Position numbers and translations under genes: made by a program | The notes under the pieces: generated by a model | The model's input: only the letters and a program-made list of their open reading frames with translations | What the model was told of the DNA's origin: nothing | Database searches by the model: none | Assembly (NCBI GenBank): GCA_022818135.1 | Contig: JAFMSR010000013.1 | Span: forward strand, 28,912,687 to 28,976,686 | Reading direction: 5' to 3' | DNA: 64,000 nucleotides | DNA from: Saxidomus purpurata | Lineage: Eukaryota > Mollusca > Bivalvia > Venerida > Veneridae | Part shown: in pieces, positions 11,707 to 23,752 of the stretch | Layout of the letters: each line of letters opens with the position of its first letter | Position numbering within the stretch: position 1 is the stretch's first letter

Positions 11707-11853
11707 TTGTTTGTTTCAGTGAAATATCGATGTTATTTCACAAGTGAACACCAAAATTTGATATTTTTACGAGTGGCATAGCCACGAGTGAATATGTCAG
11801 TTGTTTTGGCGTTCATGAGTGATATAAAATCGACATTTCACTGAAACAAACAA
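11707..11853. repeat. Foldback MITE, about 147 bp
   Basis: Near-complete inverted repeat. The left end TTGTTTGTTTCAGTGAAAT and the inverse complement of the right end (same 19 bases) start arms of about 50 bp that also share TGAACRCCAAAA. A second hairpin (CGAGTGGC ATA GCCACGAG) occupies the centre. A fragment matching one terminus (TTTCACTGAAACAAAC) lies at about 27,533-27,548, consistent with a dispersed family. Confidence 0.8.
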
Positions 11854-11859
11854 TTTTTT

Positions 11860-12750
11860 TTATGTTTTCTTGACAAAATTTGGAATTATATATTTCTTAT
11901 TTTCCGTGGAGAACCCAATTATAATATTCGCATTACTACCATCATTAGTTCATACTATGAAACTGAAATATCAATTCATTAGATATAGGCCTAAATTGAA
12001 ACATTTTTTAAATAAATAAGTCTGCACTTCGTCACACCATGAATCGCGCAGCAACTGTTCATTCATTAAAAAAATGCTCGGTACAGGGCTGACTTAAGTG
12101 CAAAAATTGTCCCAATTAACTGCATTTGTGAATGATGAGCGATTGTAAAGGTAGTTTTCAACCTTTTATAGGTGACATATAGGTTTCAGACTATGATCAT
12201 ACAAGTATTAAGAACGTACTGTGAAAATTGGATGATGATGACAAAAAATGAAAATTTTGATTCAAAACTGATATAGATGGATAGAAAATGATCTAGCTAA
12301 GAAAATGGGTATAACCACAACACTAAAATTTATTTCAAAAACAAAAAATGTACAGCTATCTTTCGATGTAATGTAATGTTCTATCATCGGTAAATGAGGA
12401 GGAAATATGTATCTCATAGGTGAGTATGTATTTTAGCGTGATTAATCACTGTCACTGTCAATCATGTGTATGATGCTTTTGTATGGAGGACGAGCTGGAG
12501 ATTATGGAACTTTTGTGTAGAATTTGTGGTAATTGCTGTGTTTCATTTCTTGTATAATGTAGTTAAAAAGAAAATAAAAATAATATTTTCACTGCTTTGA
12601 AACAGTTAAATACCAATTTTATTTCACCGATATATTTCAGTATTTCACTGAGAAGCATGAAATAATTATTTTTTTTTAACCGTTTGTTTCCATTAGTTCA
12701 TTAGTTTCAGAGTACCTTACATTAAATACCTATTTTCACTAATTACAGTA
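11860..12750. other. Gene-free AT-rich spacer
   Basis: No coding or RNA feature recognised. The right part (from about 12,740) enters the region paralogous to the promoter of the collagen-like gene. Confidence 0.45.
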
Positions 12751-13765
12751 TTCCCCGCGCCCTTCCTTTGTAAAGAACTAATCGAAAGCCCGTTGTTTCA
12801 AAAGTCAAAGTGTTTTCGTGTGCAGTTGCATTATATTTAGTAAGGGACCTGTTTGCTCCAGCTAGAACCAGTAACGTTTAATTATTCAGAACATGCTTCA
12901 CTAATAAGGAAACATTCCTAGTTCGCACTATTTTCAAACAGAAGATTTTTATAGCAGATCTAGTGCGTCTGGTCTTTAAAATATCTTGCAAAAGTAAGTT
13001 ATCAAACATGTACATATCGTGGACTTACTGTTTTCTTATTTGTGTTATTTGTTTGGAAATTGAACGGAGTACGGATCCTTTGCAACAACCCGTCTGTACT
13101 TCAATATTTGACTATGATTTCAAAATGATGCAGAATATTCTTATGCTGGAAATTGAATAGAATTCTATCAAACATGCTATCAGTGAGCTGAAAGATATAT
13201 TTACCAAACACAAAAGTGATTCTTTTAATTATTCTTTACTTACAATGTCTGTATCATTTGATGAACATAAAGATACCCACATCCAGGAGAGACAGTACCT
13301 TTGCCTTGTTGTTCGTCTATCCGTCATAGTTTGAAATACTTCAGGGATTTTCAAATACGTTTTGTACAAATATTCTTATAGTGAGAATATGTTAAAAGCG
13401 AATGTATATGGGAACTTGATTTTCAGTCACACATTCTCCATTGAATCGCTTGAGGAATATAAAGAGAAGTTTGCTTAAATACTAAATACATGTATATCGG
13501 GGTCCACCTCCATTTACTTTTCAAGAGGATTAGCTACCTAGGCAGAATCTGCAGCAGCTCTACACTATATTTGGCATACTAAATTAAAATATTTGACAAA
13601 TACATGTAGGAGCGTGGCATCTCCTACTAAAGATCTCCTAAGTTTAACAGCATTCTGGGAGAAATGCTGGGGTCGGCAATAAAGACTAGACCTTATAAGA
13701 TCAGTTCAATATTAAATATATCGTCCGCCTCCGTGGTCGAGTGACTAGAGTCGCTTACTTGAAAC
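12750..13765 (+). pseudogene. Broken paralogue of the collagen C4-like gene: promoter, exon 1 and part of intron 1
   Basis: Collinear with about 59,380-60,260. The upstream part shares CTTTGTAAA, TCGAAAG and CGTTGTTT. A signal-peptide-like frame starts at the ATG at 13,009 (about 16 codons rich in Cys, Ile, Leu, Val) and continues to VCTS.FDYD.KMMQ.ILMLE, matching the intact gene codon for codon. It then hits TAG at about 13,158. The splice donor is lost: CACAAAAGTG stands where the gene has CACACAGGTAA. The intron also matches (GGAGAGACAG, ATATTAAATATATCG, CTTGAAACCACT) until a LINE fragment interrupts it at about 13,770. No exon 2 was found. This is a dead exon, but it preserves the ancestral leader sequence. 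Confidence 0.85.
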
Positions 13766-13768
13766 CAC
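13719..13768 (+). mobile_element. Truncated tRNA-like SINE head
   Basis: CCGCCTCCGTGGTCGAGTGA, followed by ACTAGAGTCGCTTAC, resembles the 5' part of a tRNA-derived SINE. The paralogous intron has a similar remnant at about 60,199-60,235 (CGCTCCGTGGAGGAGTGACT), so the insertion predates duplication of the collagen-like locus. The internal B box is not preserved, so confidence is moderate. Confidence 0.4.
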
Positions 13769-13769
13769 T

Positions 13770-15247
13770 TTAACATCTCATTGATTGATAGTTGTAGGTA
13801 AGAGCGTAAATTAAAAATAAAAGGGGGCCCAATATTGATCCTTGAGGTACCCCACAAGTGACGGGAGCCTGGCTGGAATAAACACCAGATACCTGAACTA
13901 ACTGTTGTCTATCTGAAAGATAAGATTGAAACAATCGGACAGCATCAGAACTGAGGCCAATTGCGTTCAGTTTCATTAATAAAATACTATGATTGACCGT
14001 GTCGAACGCCTTCTGCAAATCAAGGAGACCATTCCAACCATGTTACCTTGATCCATTTGAAATTTTAAAAAATCAGATAGATGGATAAGACAAGTGTCTG
14101 TAGAAAAAGCGCGTCTAAAACCAGACTGAAAACTGTATAAAATCTTGTTCTTACTCAAATAACCTTCCATTCGATCATAGATGGCCCTTTCAAAAATCTT
14201 CGAAAAAACACACAAAATAGACACAGGCCGATAATTACCGACTTCAGTTTTATCACTTTTCTTGTAAAGAGGGATAACCCGTGCGTTCTTAAGATCATCG
14301 GGAACAGAACCCTGAATAATGGAGAGATTGACAATATGAGTCAAAGGACAGGCTATAACTGTTGCACTGTCCCTTAAGAACCTACTGGGGATACCATCTA
14401 ACCCAGTGGCCTTATTAGCACTGAGCCTATTAAGGTAATTGAGAATTTTGTTCTCAGAAACAATTGAAAATGAAAAGCTATCTGGAAAAATACCTTTAGA
14501 TAAATAAAATTTTCTTACAAAAGATTTATCATATTTAAAACAACTTCTCGGTAATTTTTCAACTAATTTTTCAGCAACAGTAGTATAAAAACTGTTAAAT
14601 TTTTCAGCAACATTTAAAAAATCAAAGCTGATTTCTCCATTAATTTTTAAACCAATGTTACTAGAAGAACTAACACCTTTTTTCGATGGTAAACCAAGCT
14701 GTTTTAAAGATTTCCAAAGAGATTTGGAGTCAGATTTATTGTTTTCAATACTGTCTTTAAAATAGTTTTTCTTGGCATTGTGAATTAGAGACTGAGTATT
14801 ATTTCTAAGCTCTGTAAAACTATTATAATGTTCTAACGTTTTATTGTTTTTATACAAGTTAAAAGCTTTGTCTCTGGCACTTATACTTTGCAAAATGTCA
14901 TCACTCATCCAAGGTTCTGTCCGTTGTTTGATTCTAATTTCCTTTACAGGTGCACTTTTATTTAACACAGATAGAAAAATATGTTTAAAACTAAACCAAG
15001 CTTCATTAACATTGTCACTGAGCATTACAGAACTCCAATCTGATGATAATAAGGATTGTTGAAAGTCTTCTCTGTTGTAATTTTTCTGAGATCTTATTTT
15101 TACAGTATTATGTTTCCCAATAGAAGAACGTGTTATTTTCCGAGTACAGAAAATCATGGAATGGTCACTCACAGAAATCTCTGAATATCTCTGAGCTTGT
15201 AAAACTAAGACATTGGAAATGTATACAGTTAAGTAACACTGAAACAA
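13770..15247 (-). mobile_element. CR1/L2-like LINE fragment (reverse transcriptase)
   Basis: On the minus strand the fragment enters near the end of an endonuclease domain (SDHSMIF). It continues through the linker (KNYFKD...SLWKSLKQLG) into a reverse transcriptase: KATGLDGIPSRFL, VIPLYKKSD, NYRPVSIL, FSKIFERAIYDRM, QSGFRRAFSTDTCL. A single frameshift near 14,020-14,040 then leads to LQKAFDTVNHSILL, FQSYLSDR and CGVPQGSILGPLLFLIY. It stops just before the FADD-type active-site block. Both ends are missing, and the loss of the 3' end is unusual for simple 5' truncation, implying a later deletion. It lies in the intron of the broken collagen-like copy, so it inserted after or during decay of that copy. 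Not active. Confidence 0.9.
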
Positions 15248-15249
15248 CT

Positions 15250-16086
15250 GTTTGAGGGAAAATAAAACTAACGTTTAAATTATTAATAAATACGTTTATT
15301 GTGTTATGGTAGCATTGAGAACATCAAGGCTAATTAGCCACTTCCTTTTCGCCTGTCTGCCTTATTTTTTCAGGCAACTTGTACATTTGTTCATACGTGC
15401 TTGTTATATTATTTCAGGTAAATCGTACATTAAACTGTAATAGTTTAGATTTGACCCGTCTGTTACATAACAGCTCATAATTGGATTGATATTATTTAGT
15501 TCCCGGACAAAGCCTTTTGACACCAATGTGCCATGACCACACCAATATCCCGTAGCAGCCGACAGTCGTGTCATTAGGTAAACTATAATGCTTCGCTAGT
15601 GAAAGAGGAGGTAAACCTGTATCGTAAATTTATATCCTTTAGGTTTTCTTTATGGCTGAAAGAAGCAAGTTCAGTTGTACTATAACAACATTGAAATACT
15701 TATAACGGTAGTGCATTTTCTATACACATGTCAAGACAAGATACATACTTATTGGTAACAACAAAATGTTATGCACATTTTGATTCTGTAAGAACACACA
15801 TATAAAACACAGTATCTCCCACTATTCGATAGGCGAAGTTTGCGGAATGGTCTGGTTTCGAAGCAAAAAGAATGTCTATAGGCGTCATTATATCGGCATA
15901 ATTCTAAGCTGGTATGTTTTTGCACTCTGCGGGCTCGTTTGTATAAATAAATTTAAAATAATACTTTTGCGTAAATTAAGGTTTTATATTTCGCTTATTA
16001 AACCTTTTTGAAACCAACAGCCAATATATAATATGTGTTAGACATATTACATCTGATATATAAGCGCTTCTGTATGCAATGGGCTA
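15250..16086. other. Left end of duplicated unit II, non-coding
   Basis: From about 15,440 the sequence is collinear with about 40,200-40,720 and, in part, 37,130-37,480 and 53,640-53,940. Shared phrases include ACAAATGTGCC or CCAATGTGCC, GTAGCCGACAG-like strings, TTTATATC(A/C)TTTAGG and AACACACATATAAAAC. It lies 3' of the broken propeller exon. No gene seen. Confidence 0.6.
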
Positions 16087-17025
16087 TTACCCTGACCTAC
16101 GTAAGGTTTTTTTTCTTTCATGACAAATCTCCCATGCTTGTGGGGCAAATCTGTCCTCTGGTGAAATGATTTGATCCAATATTCCATCTTTTGATACTAC
16201 ACGCACACATTTGTAGCCACAAATGTAAATATTTCCGTTGGCATCGGATGCCATGCCGAAAGGGTCCTGCATATTTTCGTCCACATACTCTAATGTTTTA
16301 AGAACTTTACCATCTACAATGTACTTCTAAGAGTCGGACAATATGTTGTTTGAGAGACGAACACAATATTTTCTGATCAACTTAGTGTCAACCGGTCATG
16401 CTCATAGTTAGATAAAACGACCGAGTTCAACAACTGACCGTCTAGAGACCACGCCTCTAAACTCGTTTCTTCCTCTTTACGAACAGCAATAATCAAAGTA
16501 TAGATAGTTTTAAGGAACCTTACTCCAGCTGGTTGTCCCGTCATTTTGATGGAGATTCGGAGACTGCGAGAAACCATATCTTTTACGTGATAGAATTTTA
16601 ATTCCTCGTTCCAAGGAAAAGAAACTACTATCTCTGTTTCCGATATGCATGTCACCCCCCAAGGTACGTCCGCGCATTTATGAAAGACGGGCTCATGATT
16701 ATCTGAAATAATGATAAGCCTTTACACTAAACCTTTTTATCATGGCCGTAAATAAAACCTTGCCTTTTGACACCAATGTTGCATCTACAAGACTACATGT
16801 CGTCTTTCCACCCCTAACATCAACCTTCCTAAGAAGCTTCATTTCGTTTATACTAATACTTCCTTGTTGTTCAACAACAGTTGCTTCGCCGAGTGCGGGC
16901 AAAGGATGTTGTTGTTTGTAAGACATCTTGAGGGTTGGATGAACAAACACTCCTGGCAATTCCTTGTTGATGCTTTTCACTTTTGTTTCTATTTTCTGCA
17001 TCGAAATGTACATGTTGATTTTGTC
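16087..17025 (-). pseudogene. Broken propeller exon of a TRIM-like gene (unit II)
   Basis: The exon begins after a TTTTAG acceptor at about 17,026 and stays in the phase used by the intact paralogue (D-K-I-N-M-Y-I-S-M-Q-K). It is missing about 11 codons present in the intact copy. It matches the propeller exon at 42348-43343 along its length (LVSKGKVLFT, ISETEIVVSF, PFGMASDANGNIYIC, ISPED, ICHERKK). The reading frame breaks near 16,720, near 16,370 and near the 3' end. It is therefore a pseudo-exon, the unit-II counterpart of the intact P exon. Confidence 0.85.
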
Positions 17026-17685
17026 CTAAAATTGAAATATATGAGATTGAGGTTTGAGCGTTAAACATTTGTAACGGTTATGACATAAAACAAGATTTAC
17101 AAGTGTTCCGAACGTATAAACTTTCGAAAATGTCACATACAACAGTTAACTATTTTGCAAAACAAAAAAGTATAAGTATTTTTTCAAACTAATGGTTAAA
17201 ATTAGTTTATTTCTTAAGCATCGAAATTTGTTAATTTTGAAGCGGCGGGAATTATATTGTATTAGATATACCCTGCTGTAGTGTAGATGCACATATGGGA
17301 TCAAATTGCAAAACTGCATCAGCGTTTGAAATTATTTTTTGTCTGATCGCAACGCAGTACTATTGTTAATTTCGATACATTCACTGTGCGGCATGTGTCG
17401 CGCCTGACCAATTGATTTTCGTAAATGCATTAAAATGAAAACTTATATAGCTATATTATATCAGTTACTAGAAGTGTCATAATTTTGATGTACATTTATA
17501 TATCTATATTTGCGATATATATCAAATAAAAGATAGTTTTGTTTGTCGATCGATAAGTAGCAAACCCAGTTTAACAGATTACCTTTATCAGTTACACAAC
17601 GCACGATGTAAATTGCATCATTTATTTTCGGAAGGCCTACTTAATAACAGTACATGGTATTTTGTTATCTCCCTGTCTAATTTCA
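17026..17685 (-). other. Intron of the dead unit-II TRIM-like gene
   Basis: Collinear with about 43,344-44,270 in unit III: ACCCTGCTG, AAACTGCATYA, GCGCCTGACCAATTGATTTT, ATCAGTTACACAACGCACG and TTATCTCCCTGTCTRATTT occur in order. The collinearity stops at 17,685, where inserted DNA begins, and resumes at about 26,117. Confidence 0.75.
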
Positions 17686-18193
17686 GGACTATGTTATGAC
17701 GTACATTTGAAGTTGTCTGTGTACGTTACCCTATGTGAAATTTTGAAAAATAGGGACCTATCTGGCAATTTTTGTTTGATAAAATAGACGTCTGACTATC
17801 AAATAAGTACTTTGACGACAAAAAATACATACCGTGCTGGTATGTATGGCATAGGAGATACACCATACTTTCAAATTTTGTGTTATGTTATAACTTTGAT
17901 TTTCGTTTTTACCATTTTTATTTCCTTTCAGTACATATACATTCAAATACTTTGTTTACAATTCTTATCTAATATTCAAACATACAAATAATCCATGGTA
18001 ACTATTTACTATATTTTAAAACCCGAAACGTTGGTTCACATACTTTAAGGATTTTTTTTTTATAATTGAAAAGTATAAAGAGAAAGAAGAAAGAAAGAAA
18101 GTATATGAAGTGATAGAGAAGAGCTAGAAAAGCTCGAAAGGTTCGAAATGTTCTGCTTTTGAAAATATGTTTTGTTTATGTATTTAGCGTGTA

Positions 18194-20680
18194 TTATGCC
18201 ATAAACGCCCTCCATTTTTGGTTAAATATGTCAGTCTTATTTCTCATCGTTGCTATTACATGTTCTAACTTAATTTTACTGTTCAAATAGTACACAAACA
18301 TTTCAATGGAAGGTAAAGTTTTGTTGCATTTGTTTTTAAATATAAAATACTTTGCTAAAATAATAATGAAATTAGCGATATTTGATTTCTCCCCTTCTAA
18401 TTGGTGCTCTAATAAACCAAAAGAAATAGTTTCAAATGTCAATGGAGCAATTTCATATCCTTTAATTGTTAAGTATTTATGTATTTCCACCCAAAACTGT
18501 TGGATTATTTCACACTCCCAAAACAAGTGTTGAACAGTTTCTGGAGCCATAGAACAAAAGTCACAAAGATTACTCGGAACTATCTTGCATTTAAACAGGA
18601 AAACATTGTTTGGAATAATTCTCATTATATATTTGTATTGAAATTCTCTTATTTTAGTATCTATTGTACATTGAAATGGTAATATAAATACTTTTTTCCA
18701 ATCAATATTATCTTTCTCCCATTTTTGTATTGTTTTATTTTCGTGCATGCTTGCCTTTTTTTTCACCTCTATATTATAAAGCATTTTATTTATTTTAGTT
18801 TCTGGCGTTATTCTAGAGATCAAGTAATCTGGTATTACTGTTCCTTGCATTGATTCCTGTATCATGTTTTGTTTCCAATTTTTATCTATGGAAGAAAGTA
18901 ATGAATAATACTTCAAAAAATCAGATCTGTGTATATTATACACATTTTGCAGTTCAGAAAATGTCAGGAATTCTCCCTTGCGATAGTCAAACATATTTTC
19001 AATGTATAGTAAACCCTTATCAAACCATTTTTTGTAAAAAAAAGTGCTTCCATTTGAATCAGTAATAAACGAGTTATTCCATATTATCTGCTTCGAAAAA
19101 GAAGTAATATTTTCACAAAAATTAATAGAACACCACGCGGAAAGGATTTCCTTGAGAAAGGTATACTCTAATTTTATTTTGTGTACTTCCTTACTATTGC
19201 AGTTACATTTAAAAACAGTGGTGCCGCCTACTTTTTCCAGTTCATTTCTATATATATTTTGCCACATTGAAGAGTTTTCGGAAATAATCCTTTTGACCCA
19301 ACTGGCTTTCAGTGATAATAATGTTGACTTTAAGTCTATCATTGATAAACCAGCATTCTCATAGTTTTGTATGATAGTATTTCTTGCTATTTTATCTGGT
19401 TTAGAATCCCATAAAAAGTCAAACATAAGATGGTTAAGTTCCTTTACTAATTCAGACGGGGGGTTGGTCAACACTGTTAAAGGATATATAAGTTTTGGGA
19501 GTGCAAACGTTTTTAGCACGGTTATTTTACCAATTAATGACAATTTCCACTTTTTCCACATGGTGAGTGTATGTTTGAATTGTGTGATTTTTGGCTCCAA
19601 ATTTAGTTTGTGTACATTTAATTTGTCATTTGTGAATATGATTCCCAATGTTGTTGCTTGATCTGATGTCCATTTAAATTTTTTTTCGTTACAGTAGGTT
19701 AATTTTGAGTTTCGGAGAGAGCCAACTCTCATAACAGTGCATTTAGAACTATTTAAATGTAAACCGGAAATACTGCTAAATTTGTCTAATATACAAATTA
19801 GTATTTCAAATGATTTCTTGGACCCATCTAGAAAGAAACTTGCATCATCAGCAAAAAGAGTTTGTTTTATCTCAACATTTGACAAGCGTATTCCTTTTAT
19901 TTCTTGATTATTTCTTATAGCCATAGAAAGTATTTCAATACATATAATGAAAATATAAGGCGAAAGAGGACAGCCTTGTCGAACTCCCTTCTTAATGTTA
20001 AAGAAGTTTGACAAAAAACCATTATTTGATATACAGCTTTTAGCATCCGAATAAAAAAGTTTTACCCATTTTATTAAAGATTCTCCGAAATTAAAGTATT
20101 CTAAACACTTAAAAATGAATGAATGATCTAAACTATCGAAAGCCTTGTGAAAGTCCGAGAAAAAAATAATTCCTGGTTCTTCGTTTTCATTGAGCTTGTC
20201 TATGATATCGTATAAAACTCTTACATTTTCCCCTATATACCTACCTTTAATAAAGCCTGTTTGATCTTTTTCAACAATGTGTGTTAATTCTTTTTTTATT
20301 CTGTTTGCAATTGATTTCGATGCTATTTTATAATCAACATTTAATAAAGAAATTGGTCTCCAATTATTGATGTCTGTAAGTCTCTTGTCTTTCTTAGGTA
20401 ATAGTGAAATTATTCCTTGTGTTTGCATATCAGGTAACTTTCCTATTTGAAGAGAATAGTTCAGACAGTTGATATAATAAGTTTTAATGTCATTCCAAAA
20501 AACTTTATAAAATTCTACAGTTATTCCGTCTGATCCCGGACTTTTCATGTTTTTCATTTCTTTTAACGCTATCCAACATTCATTCACATTAAGAAGGCCT
20601 TCACAATTATTTTTGGCTTCTTCATTTAATGTGTTTCGTGAATTCAAAGGGAAAAAATCATCATTTTCGATATTGAGCAG
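18194..20680 (-). pseudogene. LINE ORF2, reverse transcriptase and C-terminal part
   Basis: About 815 codons with the ordered RT blocks: SPGSDGITVEFYK, NWRPISLLNVDYKI, QTGFIKGRY, FSDFHKAFDSLDH, GVRQGCPLSPYIF and the catalytic FADD (LFADDASFF). A thumb/linker region follows (GKITVLKTFALPKLIYP). A C-terminal cysteine-histidine motif CDFC...HLFWEC is typical of L1/Tx1-type ORF2 proteins. Its frame is separated from the upstream endonuclease frame by one 1-nt shift near a T-rich run at 20,644-20,670. The reading DDFF-PLNSRN is continuous across the shift, so the original ORF2 was one protein of about 1,240 residues. Confidence 0.9.
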
Positions 20681-21933
20681 TCTTTAGCATACAGAGATTT
20701 ATAGAATTGTTGAGAATATTTTAGAATATCTTGCTGATCAATAATATCTTGTTCATTTACTTCTAACTTTTTTATTACTTTTTCCTCGGATTTTTTCTTT
20801 TCAAGATTTGCAAAGTATTTTGTGTTTTTCTCAGCCCCTTCAATCCATTCAGCTTTTGTTCTTAATAATAATCCATTTATTTTTTCATCTCTTATTCTGT
20901 TTAAGTTTTCTTTTTCTTTCTTCAGTTCGTTTAGAAGACTTTCATTGTTTTGATCATGATTTAATTGTGTTTCTAATTTCCTTATATTGTTTTCTGTAGT
21001 ATTATATAATTCAGTTTGCTGTTTCTTATACTTTACTGAATATTTAATAGATACGTCTCGTATACAACCTTTAATTACTTCCCATAGCGTATTGGGGTTT
21101 GCTTCTTTATTTATGTTTGCTATTTCTGTTATAGAATTTCGGATGTTTTCTTGAAATTCTTCATGTAAGATTAGACTACTATTTAGTTTGAAAAACCCAG
21201 GCCCTTTTTCCATTTTTGTTTCTTTAATGTTAATGTGGACCAAAGAGTGATCGGAGCGATAACCAGTTGATACATTACATTTAGCAACACTATTAAGTAA
21301 GTTTGCCGAAATCAGAAAATAGTCTAACCTACAAAAAAACGGTGGCTTATGATTCGAGTGCCATGTATACTTCTTGAGGTCAGGGTTATGAATGCGCCAA
21401 ATGTCGTATAAGTCATTGTTTGTAATTATATCATTAAGTGTTTTAGAACATTTTAGATTTGTATCTGTTTTACCATTTAGTTTGTCTAATTTGTAATCAA
21501 GAACGACATTAAAGTCTCCTCCTACGATAAGAGTTTCACTATTATACGCTATTATAGTTTCCTCTAGTGTGTTAAAAAATGTTATGTCTGCACTGTTTGG
21601 TCCATAAACGTTTAATAGAACATAAATATTATTATCAATCTCTAGCTTTAATATTTGCAATCGACCTATTATTATTTCTTTATATTCCAACATTTTGTAC
21701 TTGAGATGTTTATCAATAAAAATGCCTATTCCTTTGCTATTACTATTTCGTCCACTTAAGTAGATGTCCCTGCCCCATTGTAATTTCCATGAATCATAAT
21801 CCCCCTGAACACAATGAAGTTCTTGAAGAAAACAGATTGTACTTTGTATTTGTTGTAAGTATGCAAAAACTTTTGATCGTTTTTCTTTAGACGCCAGTCC
21901 ATTAACATTGAATGTATTAACGTTCAGACTCAT
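20644..21933 (-). pseudogene. LINE ORF2, AP-endonuclease part
   Basis: The N-terminal endonuclease of the retrotransposon shows NVNTFNVNGL, CFLQELHC (the catalytic Glu region), NVYGPN, GGDFNVVLD, RLDYFLIS and the terminal SDHSLV block. Together these are the apurinic-type endonuclease motifs of L1-class LINEs. The product nicks target DNA to prime reverse transcription. The ORF ends within 35 residues of the RT frame start because of the 1-nt shift. The start ATG at 21,933 fits the family, which begins right at this domain. Confidence 0.9.
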
Positions 21934-21939
21934 ACCACT

Positions 21940-23750
21940 GTTAAGAGTAAGTACAATTTCACTTTGTTTCGTTCATTTAGACTTGCAGCAACAAGAAAAG
22001 CAGAACATAACGAACTTAAGAAAAAAGAAAAGAATGAAGAAGTGGCTGGTTTTCCTATTGTTGTTTTTTTTTTCGATGTTAATCTGTGGAGAATTGTAAT
22101 CTTTAAACATTAACTTTGGTTGAAAAATATTGCATAACCAATACTTATCTATATTCTATTACTTATATAGAAATACGACAGGAACAGACCTACATGTTAA
22201 TAATTTATATGTCCTTATTTGTTGGTTTTATTTAACATATTGACAAAACCTTATTATTTTCTTAAATTTCAGAAAAAAAGGACTAAAATCTAGGATAAAA
22301 GACCTTTTAAACAGCATTGTTATTTAAAACACTTCTTGTTACCCTTGACGAAAAACATCGAAATTCAAGGGACGTTATTAGTGTAAACAAAAATGAAAAT
22401 ATCTTCAAATAAATTTTCTTAATCATACTCTCTGTATTTCATTGTCTTCATCCAATATAAGAAGTTTGTGCTATTCACTCTTGTTAAACCAATACAAATA
22501 CAATGAACCTACACATATATAAAGCTAGTTCATATACAAAACAAACTTAAGGTGTAACTGTTTTTATTTTGAACTATTGTCATTTATTGTAAATGCATTC
22601 TATATTCCAGTGTCGTATATATCGGCTGTTGTTTAGATGTACTGTATTACATAGAAATAATATGTGTTTTTGAACTTAAGTACGTAACTGTTTTTTAAAC
22701 TTAATATTATTATTTTGCATGTATCGTAAAACAACATTAGCCTGTATGGAAACGTAATGTAACTCGCTGTGCTTGGTAAAAATTTGAAGTAAATAATGTT
22801 GAAATTAGGTTTCGTGTGCATATTTAAATAAACATTTAAAGAGAGAACCAAATATTTTTGACTTAACGACTTCCGTGCTATTTCAAATCTAGCCAAAGCC
22901 TCATACACTAAGTTAACAAACTTCATGCATTTTGTAGGACGAATTTTCTCTAACTGAATAAAGCTATAAAATATTACAAATTATTTTTTTTTAAAAAAAA
23001 AAAATAATTTATAAAAAAACCCCCTGTGGAAAAAAAAAAAAAAAAAAAAAAATAAAAAAAAAAAAAAAAAAATTTTCCAAAAAAAACCCCAAATTACCCC
23101 CCCCCCGCCAAACATGAAAAAAAAAACTAAAAAAGTATATGTTTATAAGACATAAAGCTATACACATTTTAGAAGGTTAACTGTGTCGTACTTTTTTGTA
23201 CAGGTATTCAATTACAAATAGAAAGTTTTCTATACATAGTACCGATATGTACCGTGTTCTTGTTAAAACATGAGATACAGTACAAACTATCTACCACATA
23301 AAAAAACAGTATATGTTTATAAGACATAAAGCTATACACATTTTAGAAGGTTAACTGTGTCGTAATTTTTTGTACACTCAATTATTTGTAATAATTTTAA
23401 TACAAACATGTACTTTACCAATATTTTTTAAAGGTTAGCTGTGCCAGGTCAAACTTCTTTTTTCATAACCTCACAAAAAAAAAATAAAAACAATTTAACC
23501 TGTCAGAATAAAAATGTAGATTGAATAATAATTATTCGTTTCTTGGCAATTCAAGACATTTCTTTTTATTAAGTTATACAACTTTATCTTCAAAATCTAC
23601 CATATACTGAATTATAATCTCAACTACACATCACACCCTGCGGATTTGGTTGAATGAATATATACAAGTATACTTCATTAGAAATATAACGGGACACTTA
23701 ATTATCTTTTTTAACAAATGTTATATTTAATTTACACCGTCTCTCTCACT
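21940..23750. other. Unusually long LINE inter-ORF region with low-complexity block
   Basis: No coding domain. It contains the homopolymer block listed separately and a direct repeat: 23,130-23,188 and 23,308-23,368 share GTATATGTTTATAAGACA, TAAAGCTATACACA and GAAGGTTAACTGTGTCGTA, 178 bp apart. Part may be LINE inter-ORF sequence and part a secondary insertion; I cannot place the boundaries. Confidence 0.5.
22981..23115. repeat. Homopolymer-rich block, possible assembly artefact
   Basis: Long A runs broken by single T, then TTTTCC, AAAACCCC and a C run of about ten, unlike anything else in the window. It looks like low-quality consensus or a forced join rather than natural microsatellite. 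Coordinates inside it should not be trusted. Confidence 0.6.
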
Positions 23751-23752
23751 AT

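Noticed and set aside
20644..20647. Programmed frameshift between LINE endonuclease and RT frames
   Set aside because: ORF2 of this group is normally one frame; a single lost or gained base near a T run is the simpler explanation. I see no slippery-site plus pseudoknot arrangement that I can support.
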